6,205 bases of DNA from Chitinophaga pinensis (GTDB taxonomy: Bacteria; Bacteroidota; Bacteroidia; M30B66): positions 1-6,205 of the forward strand of contig CALQRR010000106.1 of the NCBI GenBank assembly GCA_943333015.1. Reading direction: 5' to 3'. The notes below the pieces were generated by a model. The model was not told the origin of the DNA. It ran no database searches and saw nothing but the letters and a program-made list of their open reading frames with translations. Each line of letters starts with the position of its first letter. The first letter of the stretch is position 1. Both the position numbers and the translations under genes were made by a program. This document shows positions 1-5,708 of this stretch, one piece after another.

Positions 1-15
1 CCTAAGGCGATTATT

Positions 16-60
16 AATTACGAATTACGAATTACGAATTACGAATTACGAATTACGAAT
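16..60. repeat. Heptamer tandem repeat (AATTACG)n
   Basis: Six perfect head-to-tail copies of AATTACG occupy 16-57, followed by a partial copy (AAT) to 60. The array is A+T rich and lies outside any plausible gene. Short 7-bp tandem arrays of this kind are found between genes in Bacteroidota. Copy number usually varies by replication slippage. The array could equally mark a recombination or assembly-sensitive spot; no function can be read from it. Confidence 0.93.
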
Positions 61-357
61 GTTTGGTCGTTACATTTCTAACGGGGCGAAAATCTATTGA
101 TTATAAAAATGCATTTCAGTTACTCGAACAGGGATTTTTAGCTGTTCGTTAACACTCGGGTATTGCAACGAATGTGAATGATTTCGTTCCACTGGTAACC
201 TGGAATTGTCATATACAAAGCGCTGCGAAACAATATACCGTGTTGCCGGCTTAGCGATTGAGGTGAGCTCCTGCGAGCCGAAAGCGCGGCCCGAAGGGAA
301 AGCCCCTCATTCATTTCGGAAGAGGGATTTTTGAGTGATTTGTGGCTTGCTTCGTTC
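61..357. other. Gene-free, hairpin-rich intergenic region
   Basis: I see no credible gene here. The only long open frame (minus strand, 138-401) runs into the end of the PorP/SprF gene and its product is low-quality and Arg/Ser-rich. The stretch holds several potential RNA or DNA structures. A perfect 7-bp inverted repeat CGAACAG/CTGTTCG lies at 125-131 and 142-148 with a 10-nt loop. A GC-rich core at about 230-310 contains the palindromes GAGCTC and GCCG-N6-CGGC and a CCC-GAA-GGG hairpin. CCCTC/GAGGG arms at 304-308 and 322-326 are followed by ATTTTT. A direct repeat GGGATTTTT occurs at 131-139 and 324-332. The last hairpin with its T-run resembles a weak plus-strand terminator for a transcript entering from the left, but the 13-nt loop makes this uncertain. 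The composition suggests a dispersed intergenic element. Confidence 0.5.
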
Positions 358-1305
358 TTAAAACAGATCCTCTGTCCAACGCATGGAAGGGCGTTTTTCA
401 TTGAGTTTTCCGAGAATTAATCCAAGTGTGAATTCGTGACTGCCTGCGGTTGAATTGGTTAATCGAGAAATAGTGTAATCGTACGAATAGGCTACAGATA
501 GTTTTTTTCCAGTATAGCCGATCATTCCAATGGCGGCATCTCCTTTTCGAAAGCCACATCCCGCTTTCCATTTACCATAGCGATACGATATACTGGGTAA
601 AAGCTGATGGAAGTCTTGCTGTTTTATGTATAACAAATTCGCATACAGAGCACTTTTACGTTTCCCCTCTTTTTGAAGTAGGCGGATACTTGAATGAAGG
701 GTTTGTCGAATTGGTAAACGCGATTCGGCCATGAAACCGGTAGTGGGTTGATTGATGTTCGCTGCTGAATAGCCCAAGAGGAAACGCTTGGCATGAATAA
801 CCAGTCCGGCGTTCAACAAAGCATAATGGACATTTGGATTGGTGATGGTTGTGTTTGATGAATAAATAAACCCATACCGCGAGTCGATTTGATCACCAAA
901 CGTGAGTAGGGACGAATCGAGCTTTTTAGAAACAATAGATGCAGATACGCCAAACCGGATGCTTAATTCCTTGTGAATCTTGAATGATCTGGCGAGACTA
1001 ATGCCCACATTACTTGAGATAAGAGTTCCATTTCCAGCATTATCGTAGGTGTAAAATGTTCCGAAATCGAAAGGTAATTTCGCAAAGCTGAAATCTGCCG
1101 CTAGGTTGGTCGTATAAAATGCACTCGATAAAGAAGGCCATTGGATTCGTTGCGCCGCTTGCATTCGGGTTGCGCCGCTGCTGCCTGTAAATGCCGGATT
1201 GGTATAAACCGCACTACCATTGTATTGTGTAAATATGGGATCTTGCGCCTGAATGAAAAGCGCTGGAAACATAAAGATGATAGTAAGGTAGATGGATGAT
1301 TTCAT
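358..1305 (-). CDS. PorP/SprF family type IX secretion membrane protein
   Basis: Predicted outer-membrane beta-barrel of 315 residues, a normal length for the PorP/SprF family. Residues 1-20 form a signal peptide with cleavage predicted before Gln21. The mature N-terminus has the family signature: QDPIFTQY, then NPAFTG (36-41), then R53 and QW (55-56). The rest alternates polar and hydrophobic residues as barrel strands do, ending with the typical YSYDYT...N.T.GSHE segment (about 273-291). The frame is open to 1383, but the ATG at 1305 is preferred because it directly begins the signal peptide; the longer start would add 26 polar residues and overlap the upstream gene. In characterised Bacteroidota, PorP and SprF act in T9SS export, and many paralogues are paired with cargo bearing type B sorting domains. 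No such cargo is adjacent here, so this is probably one of several paralogues rather than the core PorP. It is likely co-transcribed with the upstream glycosyltransferase (47-bp gap). Confidence 0.9.
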   Translation of the reverse strand: MKSSIYLTIIFMFPALFIQAQDPIFTQYNGSAVYTNPAFTGSSGATRMQAAQRIQWPSLSSAFYTTNLAADFSFAKLPFDFGTFYTYDNAGNGTLISSNVGISLARSFKIHKELSIRFGVSASIVSKKLDSSLLTFGDQIDSRYGFIYSSNTTITNPNVHYALLNAGLVIHAKRFLLGYSAANINQPTTGFMAESRLPIRQTLHSSIRLLQKEGKRKSALYANLLYIKQQDFHQLLPSISYRYGKWKAGCGFRKGDAAIGMIGYTGKKLSVAYSYDYTISRLTNSTAGSHEFTLGLILGKLNEKRPSMRWTEDLF

Positions 1306-1352
1306 TCGATGTGTATGTATGGAAATAGCGGAGTTCCCATTCAAAAAACGAT

Positions 1353-2783
1353 TTAATTTCCAGTTTTCACCTTTCGCTTCCATGCAATCGACAAAAAAAT
1401 CAGTTGGAGTAAAATGCCGGGTAAATAATACCGGTTATGAATGACTTCTAAGGAACAAGCAGCCAGCGACATGGCCAATGGAACACTCATTAACACTACG
1501 GACACTGGATCCAAATAGCGGGTAGTATAAAAGCGACGTATTTCTATTCCAATCATCAGGATAAATAGTCCATAAAAAAGGATGTAGATGCTTTTGCTAT
1601 TCAACTTTAGAAAGCCCGTATTCCAATAACTGTATAGCCAAAGCATGCGTTTTGAAAAAGCATTTTTTCCGATAGATTGTTTTTCAATCTCGTCCAATAC
1701 AGGTTGGTGATGGGGAGATTTGTAGTGATTCAAAAAATCGCTATAACCTTGGACGGTGCTATATATGCAAACACTTTCTTGCTGTTCGGTGGGCAATGTC
1801 CACAGTCCACGTTTAAGGGAAATAGTCAGATAATTTACCGGATCTGCTTTAATTCCATCCCAACAAACCTGCATGCAATAGCGTTGAATTTCTGCGGGTT
1901 GTAATCCTTTTTGGGAAAGTTGTGAAGTAATGTCCCACCAATGTCCACTTTGGGCTAGAAAAGTGGGTTCGTGGAGTTGATTTCTCATGCTAAATGTTGC
2001 CGCAGAACGGTTCGGGTCATACCCATCTTCATTCACCACCCGGTTCCATAAATTCCAAGAAAAGCCTTCGCGCAACGCCCAGGTATGGTAAACAATCTGG
2101 TTAAATCCCGACTGAATAAATGGAAATATCAAAAAGCACGAAGCCGCCAGCGTTAGATGAATGCGTTGTTGCTTGAAATACGGATGAATCAGTAAAGCGA
2201 CAAACGCGATGGGCAGTATAACACCCGCCACGGGGCGTACGAGAAACGTATATCCGGTTATGCAAAAGGCAAGAATTATCCAACCCTGTTTTTGATTCAA
2301 TACACCCCGTTGAAAGCAATAGATGCTCGCTAAAAGACAGGTGATAAACCAGGTTTCGGACATCAATAGATGTGCATAATTGAAGAAGGGCAGAAACCAG
2401 AGATACAGCAGCACTATGATTAAACTCAGTTTTCTGCCCGATTCAGGCCGGCATAGCAAATAGATCAACCGGGCTGAAAGCACGTAACAGCCAAACTGTA
2501 TCTGTAGCAATACGGTCGCAAAGGAGCAATCGAACAGGGAGCTGATTCCTTCCGCCATGTATAAGAGCAGCGGATATCCAAGCGAGCAATAATACAGTAC
2601 CGGAGCAGTGAACGAAGGATACAAATCTTCATGAATCCAGATTCCTTCAAACAAAAACATTTTGAACATGTAGTACCAAGCCGGATCGTTGAGGAAGTGC
2701 GGCATCAGTGGAACTGCTAGGTGAACAAGGCACTGAGCGACCAATGTGATGAGCAAAAAAAGCCGTAGAATGCGTTCAATCAT
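1353..2783 (-). CDS. Multi-pass membrane glycosyltransferase, GT-C fold (GT39/ArnT-like)
   Basis: A 476-residue polytopic membrane protein with roughly ten or eleven hydrophobic segments (about 5-27, 56-78, 88-110, 119-135, 143-158, 168-200, 208-224, 396-414, 426-444, 453-468). Features of the GT-C superfamily are visible: an acidic residue in the first large loop (NDPAWYY, Asp33), an SETW motif at the start of a helix (142-145), the G-x-x-x-LVRP motif (177-184) common in GT39-like enzymes, a large extracytoplasmic loop (about 225-395), and a C-terminal E-x-x-x-NRYYLP motif (446-455). Such enzymes transfer sugars from polyprenyl-phosphate donors at the outer face of the inner membrane. The acceptor and donor cannot be inferred. 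The frame extends to 2852, but the ATG at 2783 begins a positively charged residue stretch followed by the first helix, so it is the better start. It precedes the PorP/SprF gene on the same strand, probably as one operon. Specific enzyme identity is uncertain. Confidence 0.72.
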   Translation of the reverse strand: MIERILRLFLLITLVAQCLVHLAVPLMPHFLNDPAWYYMFKMFLFEGIWIHEDLYPSFTAPVLYYCSLGYPLLLYMAEGISSLFDCSFATVLLQIQFGCYVLSARLIYLLCRPESGRKLSLIIVLLYLWFLPFFNYAHLLMSETWFITCLLASIYCFQRGVLNQKQGWIILAFCITGYTFLVRPVAGVILPIAFVALLIHPYFKQQRIHLTLAASCFLIFPFIQSGFNQIVYHTWALREGFSWNLWNRVVNEDGYDPNRSAATFSMRNQLHEPTFLAQSGHWWDITSQLSQKGLQPAEIQRYCMQVCWDGIKADPVNYLTISLKRGLWTLPTEQQESVCIYSTVQGYSDFLNHYKSPHHQPVLDEIEKQSIGKNAFSKRMLWLYSYWNTGFLKLNSKSIYILFYGLFILMIGIEIRRFYTTRYLDPVSVVLMSVPLAMSLAACSLEVIHNRYYLPGILLQLIFLSIAWKRKVKTGN

Positions 2784-2850
2784 ATTCGAAGACGAAAATA
2801 CAATTCTATTCTGGCACAGTCCTTGAAAACAAACTTGAAAATCACAGGTC
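2784..2850. promoter_or_regulatory. Divergent intergenic region
   Basis: These 67 bp separate the minus-strand glycosyltransferase from the plus-strand DUF4476 gene, so both outward promoters must lie here or inside the flanking coding DNA. No full Bacteroidota promoter (TTG, about 19 nt, TAnnTTTG) is visible on either strand. A partial match TATTTTCG reads on the minus strand at 2800-2793, but it sits only a few bases before the chosen start and lacks a properly spaced TTG. The assignment rests on gene arrangement rather than on motifs. Confidence 0.4.
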
Positions 2851-3678
2851 ATGAAAACACATCTTCTTTCCCTCGCAGCAGTTCTGGTTGGCTTAAACGC
2901 TTCACAGGCTCAGGTTGTCGTTCAACAACAAACAACAACCTATACAACATCAACACCGGGTATTCAGATGACGTTCAATGCCTTGAATCCCCTTCAGCAA
3001 CAAACACAGTACTATTCTGTCTGGGATGCCGCCACAAACAACTACTTTCTTGTTCCGGTAACACAGCAGCAGCAAATTGTATATACAGATCCGTTCGGAA
3101 ATCCCATCAACAATCAAGTGGTGTATTCCGATCCTTATGGAAATCCAATTCAGAACCAAGTGACGTATTACACCAATCAATACGGCAACCAGGTTCAGCA
3201 GCAGACCTACAGTTCGGTTAATTACAACCAGCCACCACAGCAGCCCGTTGTGTATGTAGATCAGTATGGAAATCCGATTCAGCAGCAACAACAAGTGATT
3301 TACACCGATCCGTATTCCAATCCGGTTCGCCCAACTGTTATTTCGGCAAACCCGCTTCAAACGGGCACCTGTGCACCTGTGCATACTGCTTTCCCAATGA
3401 GTCAGATGGATTTCAACTCTGCTTTATCTAACATCCGCAATCAAAATTTCGAATCAACCCGATTAACAGTCGCCAAACAAATGCTCGCTGGAAATTGGGT
3501 GACTTCGGATCAGGTGCGACAAATGATGTTACAAATGAATTTTGAAGACAGCCGGATTGAAATTGCCCGTTTCGCATACAACCGCGTCGTTGATCCGCAA
3601 AATTATTACCTCGTCAACAATGGATTTACGTTTAGTTCCAGCGTTGATGAATTGAATCGATCACTATTCGGTCGTTAA
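2851..3678 (+). CDS. Exported Q/N/Y-rich repeat protein with C-terminal DUF4476 domain
   Basis: A 275-residue protein in three parts. Residues 1-20 are a signal peptide with Gln21 after the predicted cleavage site. Residues about 22-165 are low-complexity, rich in Gln, Asn, Tyr, Thr and Pro, with imperfect 14-16-residue repeats centred on (D/N)(P/Q)(Y/F)GNP(I/V)QxQ. Residues about 183-272 match the DUF4476 pattern: MSxxDFxxAL..I, then FESTRLTVAKQ, then an alternating helical stretch with VRQMMLQMNFEDSRIEIARFAY, then VVDPxNYYxVNxxFxFSSSVDEL. DUF4476 is a Bacteroidota domain of unknown function, mostly in exported proteins; a role in the periplasm or at the surface is inferred. No T9SS sorting domain or lipobox is present, so periplasmic location is the simplest guess. 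It is a single-gene unit, with a divergent neighbour upstream and an intrinsic terminator 20 bp downstream. Confidence 0.9.
   Translation: MKTHLLSLAAVLVGLNASQAQVVVQQQTTTYTTSTPGIQMTFNALNPLQQQTQYYSVWDAATNNYFLVPVTQQQQIVYTDPFGNPINNQVVYSDPYGNPIQNQVTYYTNQYGNQVQQQTYSSVNYNQPPQQPVVYVDQYGNPIQQQQQVIYTDPYSNPVRPTVISANPLQTGTCAPVHTAFPMSQMDFNSALSNIRNQNFESTRLTVAKQMLAGNWVTSDQVRQMMLQMNFEDSRIEIARFAYNRVVDPQNYYLVNNGFTFSSSVDELNRSLFGR
3076..3330 (+). repeat. Coding repeats, 14-16 residues each, in the DUF4476 protein
   Basis: The unit reads roughly (V/I)(V/I)Y-x-D-P-Y-G-N-P-I-Q-N-Q. Clear units have their Asp (or Asn) at residues 80, 94, 109, 137 and 153, and a degenerate unit (TYSSVNYNQ..) fills the 28-residue gap between 109 and 137. 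Spacing is therefore 14, 15, 28 (two units) and 16 residues. The relation is also visible in the DNA: GATCC..T.(T/C)GGAAATCC recurs at 3088 and 3130 and, as GATCAGTATGGAAATCC, at 3259. This points to tandem duplication followed by divergence. Confidence 0.85.
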
Positions 3679-3698
3679 ACCCTCTTACATCCACGTTT

Positions 3699-3726
3699 AA
3701 AGAGCTGCTTTCGGGCAGCTTTTTTT
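3699..3726 (+). terminator. Intrinsic terminator after the DUF4476 gene
   Basis: AGCTGC (3703-3708) pairs perfectly with GCAGCT (3715-3720) around a T-TTCG-G apical part, giving a stable TTCG tetraloop. The stem can be lengthened by AAAG pairing with the first T residues. A run of seven T (3720-3726) follows. The hairpin begins about 20 bp after the stop codon at 3678. Confidence 0.93.
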
Positions 3727-3773
3727 ATGCCCAGTTTTCTGGATTCTTATTTAGATCTAGCCATTGTTCATAT

Positions 3774-3793
3774 TTCTTGTATCAAGAATTCTT
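3774..3793. promoter_or_regulatory. Overlapping inverted repeats, possible operator
   Basis: TTCTTG (3774-3779) and CAAGAA (3783-3788) are perfect inverted arms around TAT. The right arm also begins a second perfect palindrome, AAGAATTCTT (3784-3793). The block thus has TTCTT, AAGAA, TTCTT in close order, a pattern seen in some operators. It is some 245 bp upstream of the next start codon and about 50 bp past the terminator, so a regulatory role is only a possibility, and A+T-rich chance pairing cannot be excluded. Confidence 0.25.
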
Positions 3794-3914
3794 TTCGGTG
3801 TCAGTGAGCCGTTTTCTAATGTAGCCGTTCTCGGTCACAGCTATTTTGTATGAAAGGAGTATTAAATAGTACTGAAAATTGATATTTGTCATAGATGTTA
3901 AATCATTTGGCGTT

Positions 3915-3922
3915 TAAATTTG
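3915..3922 (+). promoter_or_regulatory. Possible Bacteroidota -7 promoter box
   Basis: TAAATTTG fits the TAnnTTTG -7 consensus used by the Bacteroidota primary sigma factor. A correctly spaced -33 TTG about 19 nt upstream is missing; the nearest TTTG (3885-3888) leaves a 26-nt spacer. If real, transcription would begin near 3929 and give a leader of about 110 nt before the ELWxxDGT gene. Confidence 0.3.
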
Positions 3923-4038
3923 GGTGTGACGATGCGAATATTAATTGGTACTGCTAATCCATCACGTGTTAATTCGGGAGGAGAGATTTTTTCGCAGAAC
4001 TATCATTCATCAACCGTTTCAACCTTCAATTTTTGCGT

Positions 4039-5661
4039 ATGAAACCAGTTTTTCGTTCCGTGCTTTTTTCGCTTTTGATTGTATTGGTCAGCTCGAATCC
4101 TTTATGGGCGCAACCGGCGGAGTTGCTTCTCGATATTTATCCGGGAACAGAAACGTCTTTCATCTCCAATATGACGACCTTAAATGGACAGGCAATTTTC
4201 AGAGCCAGCAACACCGCTTTCAATGGCGAATTGTGGGTGTCGGACGGCACACTTACCGGTACGTCATTGTTAACCGAAATCTATCCCGGATTGGATCATG
4301 GGTGTTCTTCCGGTGCTATGGTGGAGTTCAATGGCTTCCTGTATTTTACGGCCAATGACGGCGTGCATGGTTTTGAACTTTGGAAAACAGATGGCACCGA
4401 AGCCGGAACGCAATTGGTACGAGATCTTTTGGTGGGGGCAAACAGCAGTTATCCCCGTGAGTTGACGGTCTTTCAGGGAGCGCTTTATTTTAGCGCATTT
4501 ACCGAATCCGTCGGCGCAGAGCTTTGGAGAACCCAAGGAGATTCTGCCAGTACGGAGCTGATTGAGGATCTTATTGAAGGCCCCACTTCGCTTGATCCAC
4601 AGTATCTTTTCGCTACCGATGCGTTTCTATTTTTTACCCGAACCAATAATCAGGGACTCTACCGCTCCGATGGAACCGCTCTAGGCACCATACCGATTTC
4701 GACCAATGTGGTCATCGGGCAGTTGGATGATGCGTATTTTACCCTGTTTGAAAATTGGGTGTATTTCCGGGCAAGTGATGTCATTGGCCCTGGTGCCATG
4801 GGATCGCAACTTTGGAGAAGTAATGGTATCACGGTGGAGCGGGTGACCGAAATTCTCAGCACTGAAGCAGATTTGAATCCTGTATTTCTAACTGTATCGG
4901 GAGATAAACTCTATTTTGTTGGAGAGGATTATCCGTTTGGAGAAGAGCTTTGGGTATATACAAACGACACTGTGCAGATGGTGCGCGACATCAATCCCAG
5001 CGGTCACGCCCAAATTGCACCTTCAGTAGTCGCCTTTCAGGATAAGTTGCTGTTTACGGCCTGGTCACTGGATGCCGGAATGGAATTATGGGTGTCGGAC
5101 GGGACATTTTCAGGAACCTATATGCTCCAGGACATTCACCCTGGAAGTTCAGGATCTTTTTATGTTTCTCCTGTCATCATTGACAATGCCGTGTATTTTT
5201 CTGCCGATGATGGTGATGGTGAGGAAATTTGGAAACTCGTTAGTCCAACAGCACCGGCATTTAAATTCACGTCTATTGAAGACGGTGCTGCCAACAGTTC
5301 CGAAATGGTAAAAGTAGATAATACCTTTTTGTTCACAGCCAGCACCGCAGCATTGGGAGCCGAGCTGTGGCGGCTCGAAGAACCGGAAGGCTTTAATCCA
5401 CCAGTCAGCAATACGGGAAATGGTATACAGGTATGGCCCAACCCTGCACGGGATTTTATACAAATACACTGGCCGAATTTTCCAAAGGAAACGGGCATTT
5501 TGCGCGTGATGGATATCACAGGGAAAATAATTCACACCGAACTATTTACAGGACAAACGTTTTTAAATACGGCGCACTACCACTTGCAGCCGGGTGTTTA
5601 CTTGATTCATATTCAAAGTCAAAATCGTTCAGAAACGTGCCGGGTGATACTTCAAGAATGA
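4039..5661 (+). CDS. Secreted ELWxxDGT repeat protein with T9SS type A sorting domain
   Basis: A 540-residue exported protein. Residues 1-24 form a signal peptide with Gln25 at the mature N-terminus. Residues about 28-447 hold nine copies of a module of about 47 residues built as D-I-x-PG...LYF.A....G.ELWxSDGTxxGT; repeats 1, 2 and 7 are nearly canonical. Residues about 464-540 are a T9SS type A C-terminal sorting domain, with VWPNPARDF at its start, a central VMDITGKII strand, GVYLIHI at 519-525 and a short final strand. The protein is therefore expected to cross the outer membrane by T9SS and be attached at the surface or released when the domain is removed. ELWxxDGT proteins have no settled function; the regular short beta-rich repeats suggest a propeller-like or solenoid fold. 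Translation could formally begin at a TTG at 4033, but the ATG at 4039 directly starts the signal peptide. The next exported-protein gene follows after 47 bp with no terminator, so the two may be co-transcribed. Confidence 0.93.
   Translation: MKPVFRSVLFSLLIVLVSSNPLWAQPAELLLDIYPGTETSFISNMTTLNGQAIFRASNTAFNGELWVSDGTLTGTSLLTEIYPGLDHGCSSGAMVEFNGFLYFTANDGVHGFELWKTDGTEAGTQLVRDLLVGANSSYPRELTVFQGALYFSAFTESVGAELWRTQGDSASTELIEDLIEGPTSLDPQYLFATDAFLFFTRTNNQGLYRSDGTALGTIPISTNVVIGQLDDAYFTLFENWVYFRASDVIGPGAMGSQLWRSNGITVERVTEILSTEADLNPVFLTVSGDKLYFVGEDYPFGEELWVYTNDTVQMVRDINPSGHAQIAPSVVAFQDKLLFTAWSLDAGMELWVSDGTFSGTYMLQDIHPGSSGSFYVSPVIIDNAVYFSADDGDGEEIWKLVSPTAPAFKFTSIEDGAANSSEMVKVDNTFLFTASTAALGAELWRLEEPEGFNPPVSNTGNGIQVWPNPARDFIQIHWPNFPKETGILRVMDITGKIIHTELFTGQTFLNTAHYHLQPGVYLIHIQSQNRSETCRVILQE
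4120..5379 (+). repeat. Nine ELWxxDGT modules
   Basis: The position equivalent to the Glu of ELW falls at residues 64, 113, 161, 206, 257, 303, 349, 396 and 442, a spacing of 45-51 residues. Repeat cores read ELWVSDGT, ELWKTDGT, ELWRTQGD, GLYRSDGT, QLWRSNGI, ELWVYTND, ELWVSDGT, EIWKLVSP and ELWRLEEP. The DGT half decays in the fifth, sixth, eighth and ninth copies while the aromatic W/Y is kept in all nine. The DNA copies are well diverged, so the array is old. Confidence 0.9.
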
Positions 5662-5708
5662 ATTCATCCATCTAGAATTGAAAAATAACGCATCAAATAT
5701 CTATTGGA

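Larger units (their letters stand above)
3727..4038. other. Non-coding region upstream of the ELWxxDGT gene
   Basis: About 310 bp with no convincing gene. It contains overlapping dyads at 3774-3793, a near-palindrome with AGTA/TACT arms at 3858-3873, a short direct repeat AGCCGTT (3807-3813 and 3823-3829), and a possible -7 box at 3915-3922. A 36-codon open frame (3932-4042) ends with a TGA overlapping the ATG of the next gene; it could be chance. The GGGAGGAG at 3976-3983 looks like a Shine-Dalgarno sequence but no start codon lies at a useful distance. Confidence 0.6.

Noticed and set aside
16..60. CRISPR array
   Set aside because: The units are 7 bp and directly joined with no spacers; this is a simple tandem repeat.
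138..401. Minus-strand open frame of 87 codons
   Set aside because: It starts inside the end of the PorP/SprF gene in another frame, crosses the hairpin-rich region and has an Arg/Ser-rich product with no domain; most likely non-coding.
2793..2800. TATTTTCG on the minus strand as a -7 box for the glycosyltransferase gene
   Set aside because: It deviates from TAnnTTTG, has no TTG at the right spacing, and would start the transcript almost at the start codon.
2823..3221. Plus-strand frame of 132 codons overlapping the DUF4476 start
   Set aside because: It overlaps a gene with a clear signal peptide and known domain in another frame and has no recognisable features.
2950..3384. Minus-strand open frame of 144 codons opposite the DUF4476 gene
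   Set aside because: It mirrors the Q/N/Y repeat codons of the real gene; the Ile/Leu-rich, repetitive product is an antisense shadow.
3976..3983. GGGAGGAG as a Shine-Dalgarno sequence
   Set aside because: It is about 55 nt before the ATG at 4039 and no start codon follows at 5-10 nt; Bacteroidota also rarely rely on such sites.
5149..5535. Two long antisense frames under the end of the ELWxxDGT gene
   Set aside because: Both lie opposite the conserved repeats and T9SS sorting domain and have no domain of their own.
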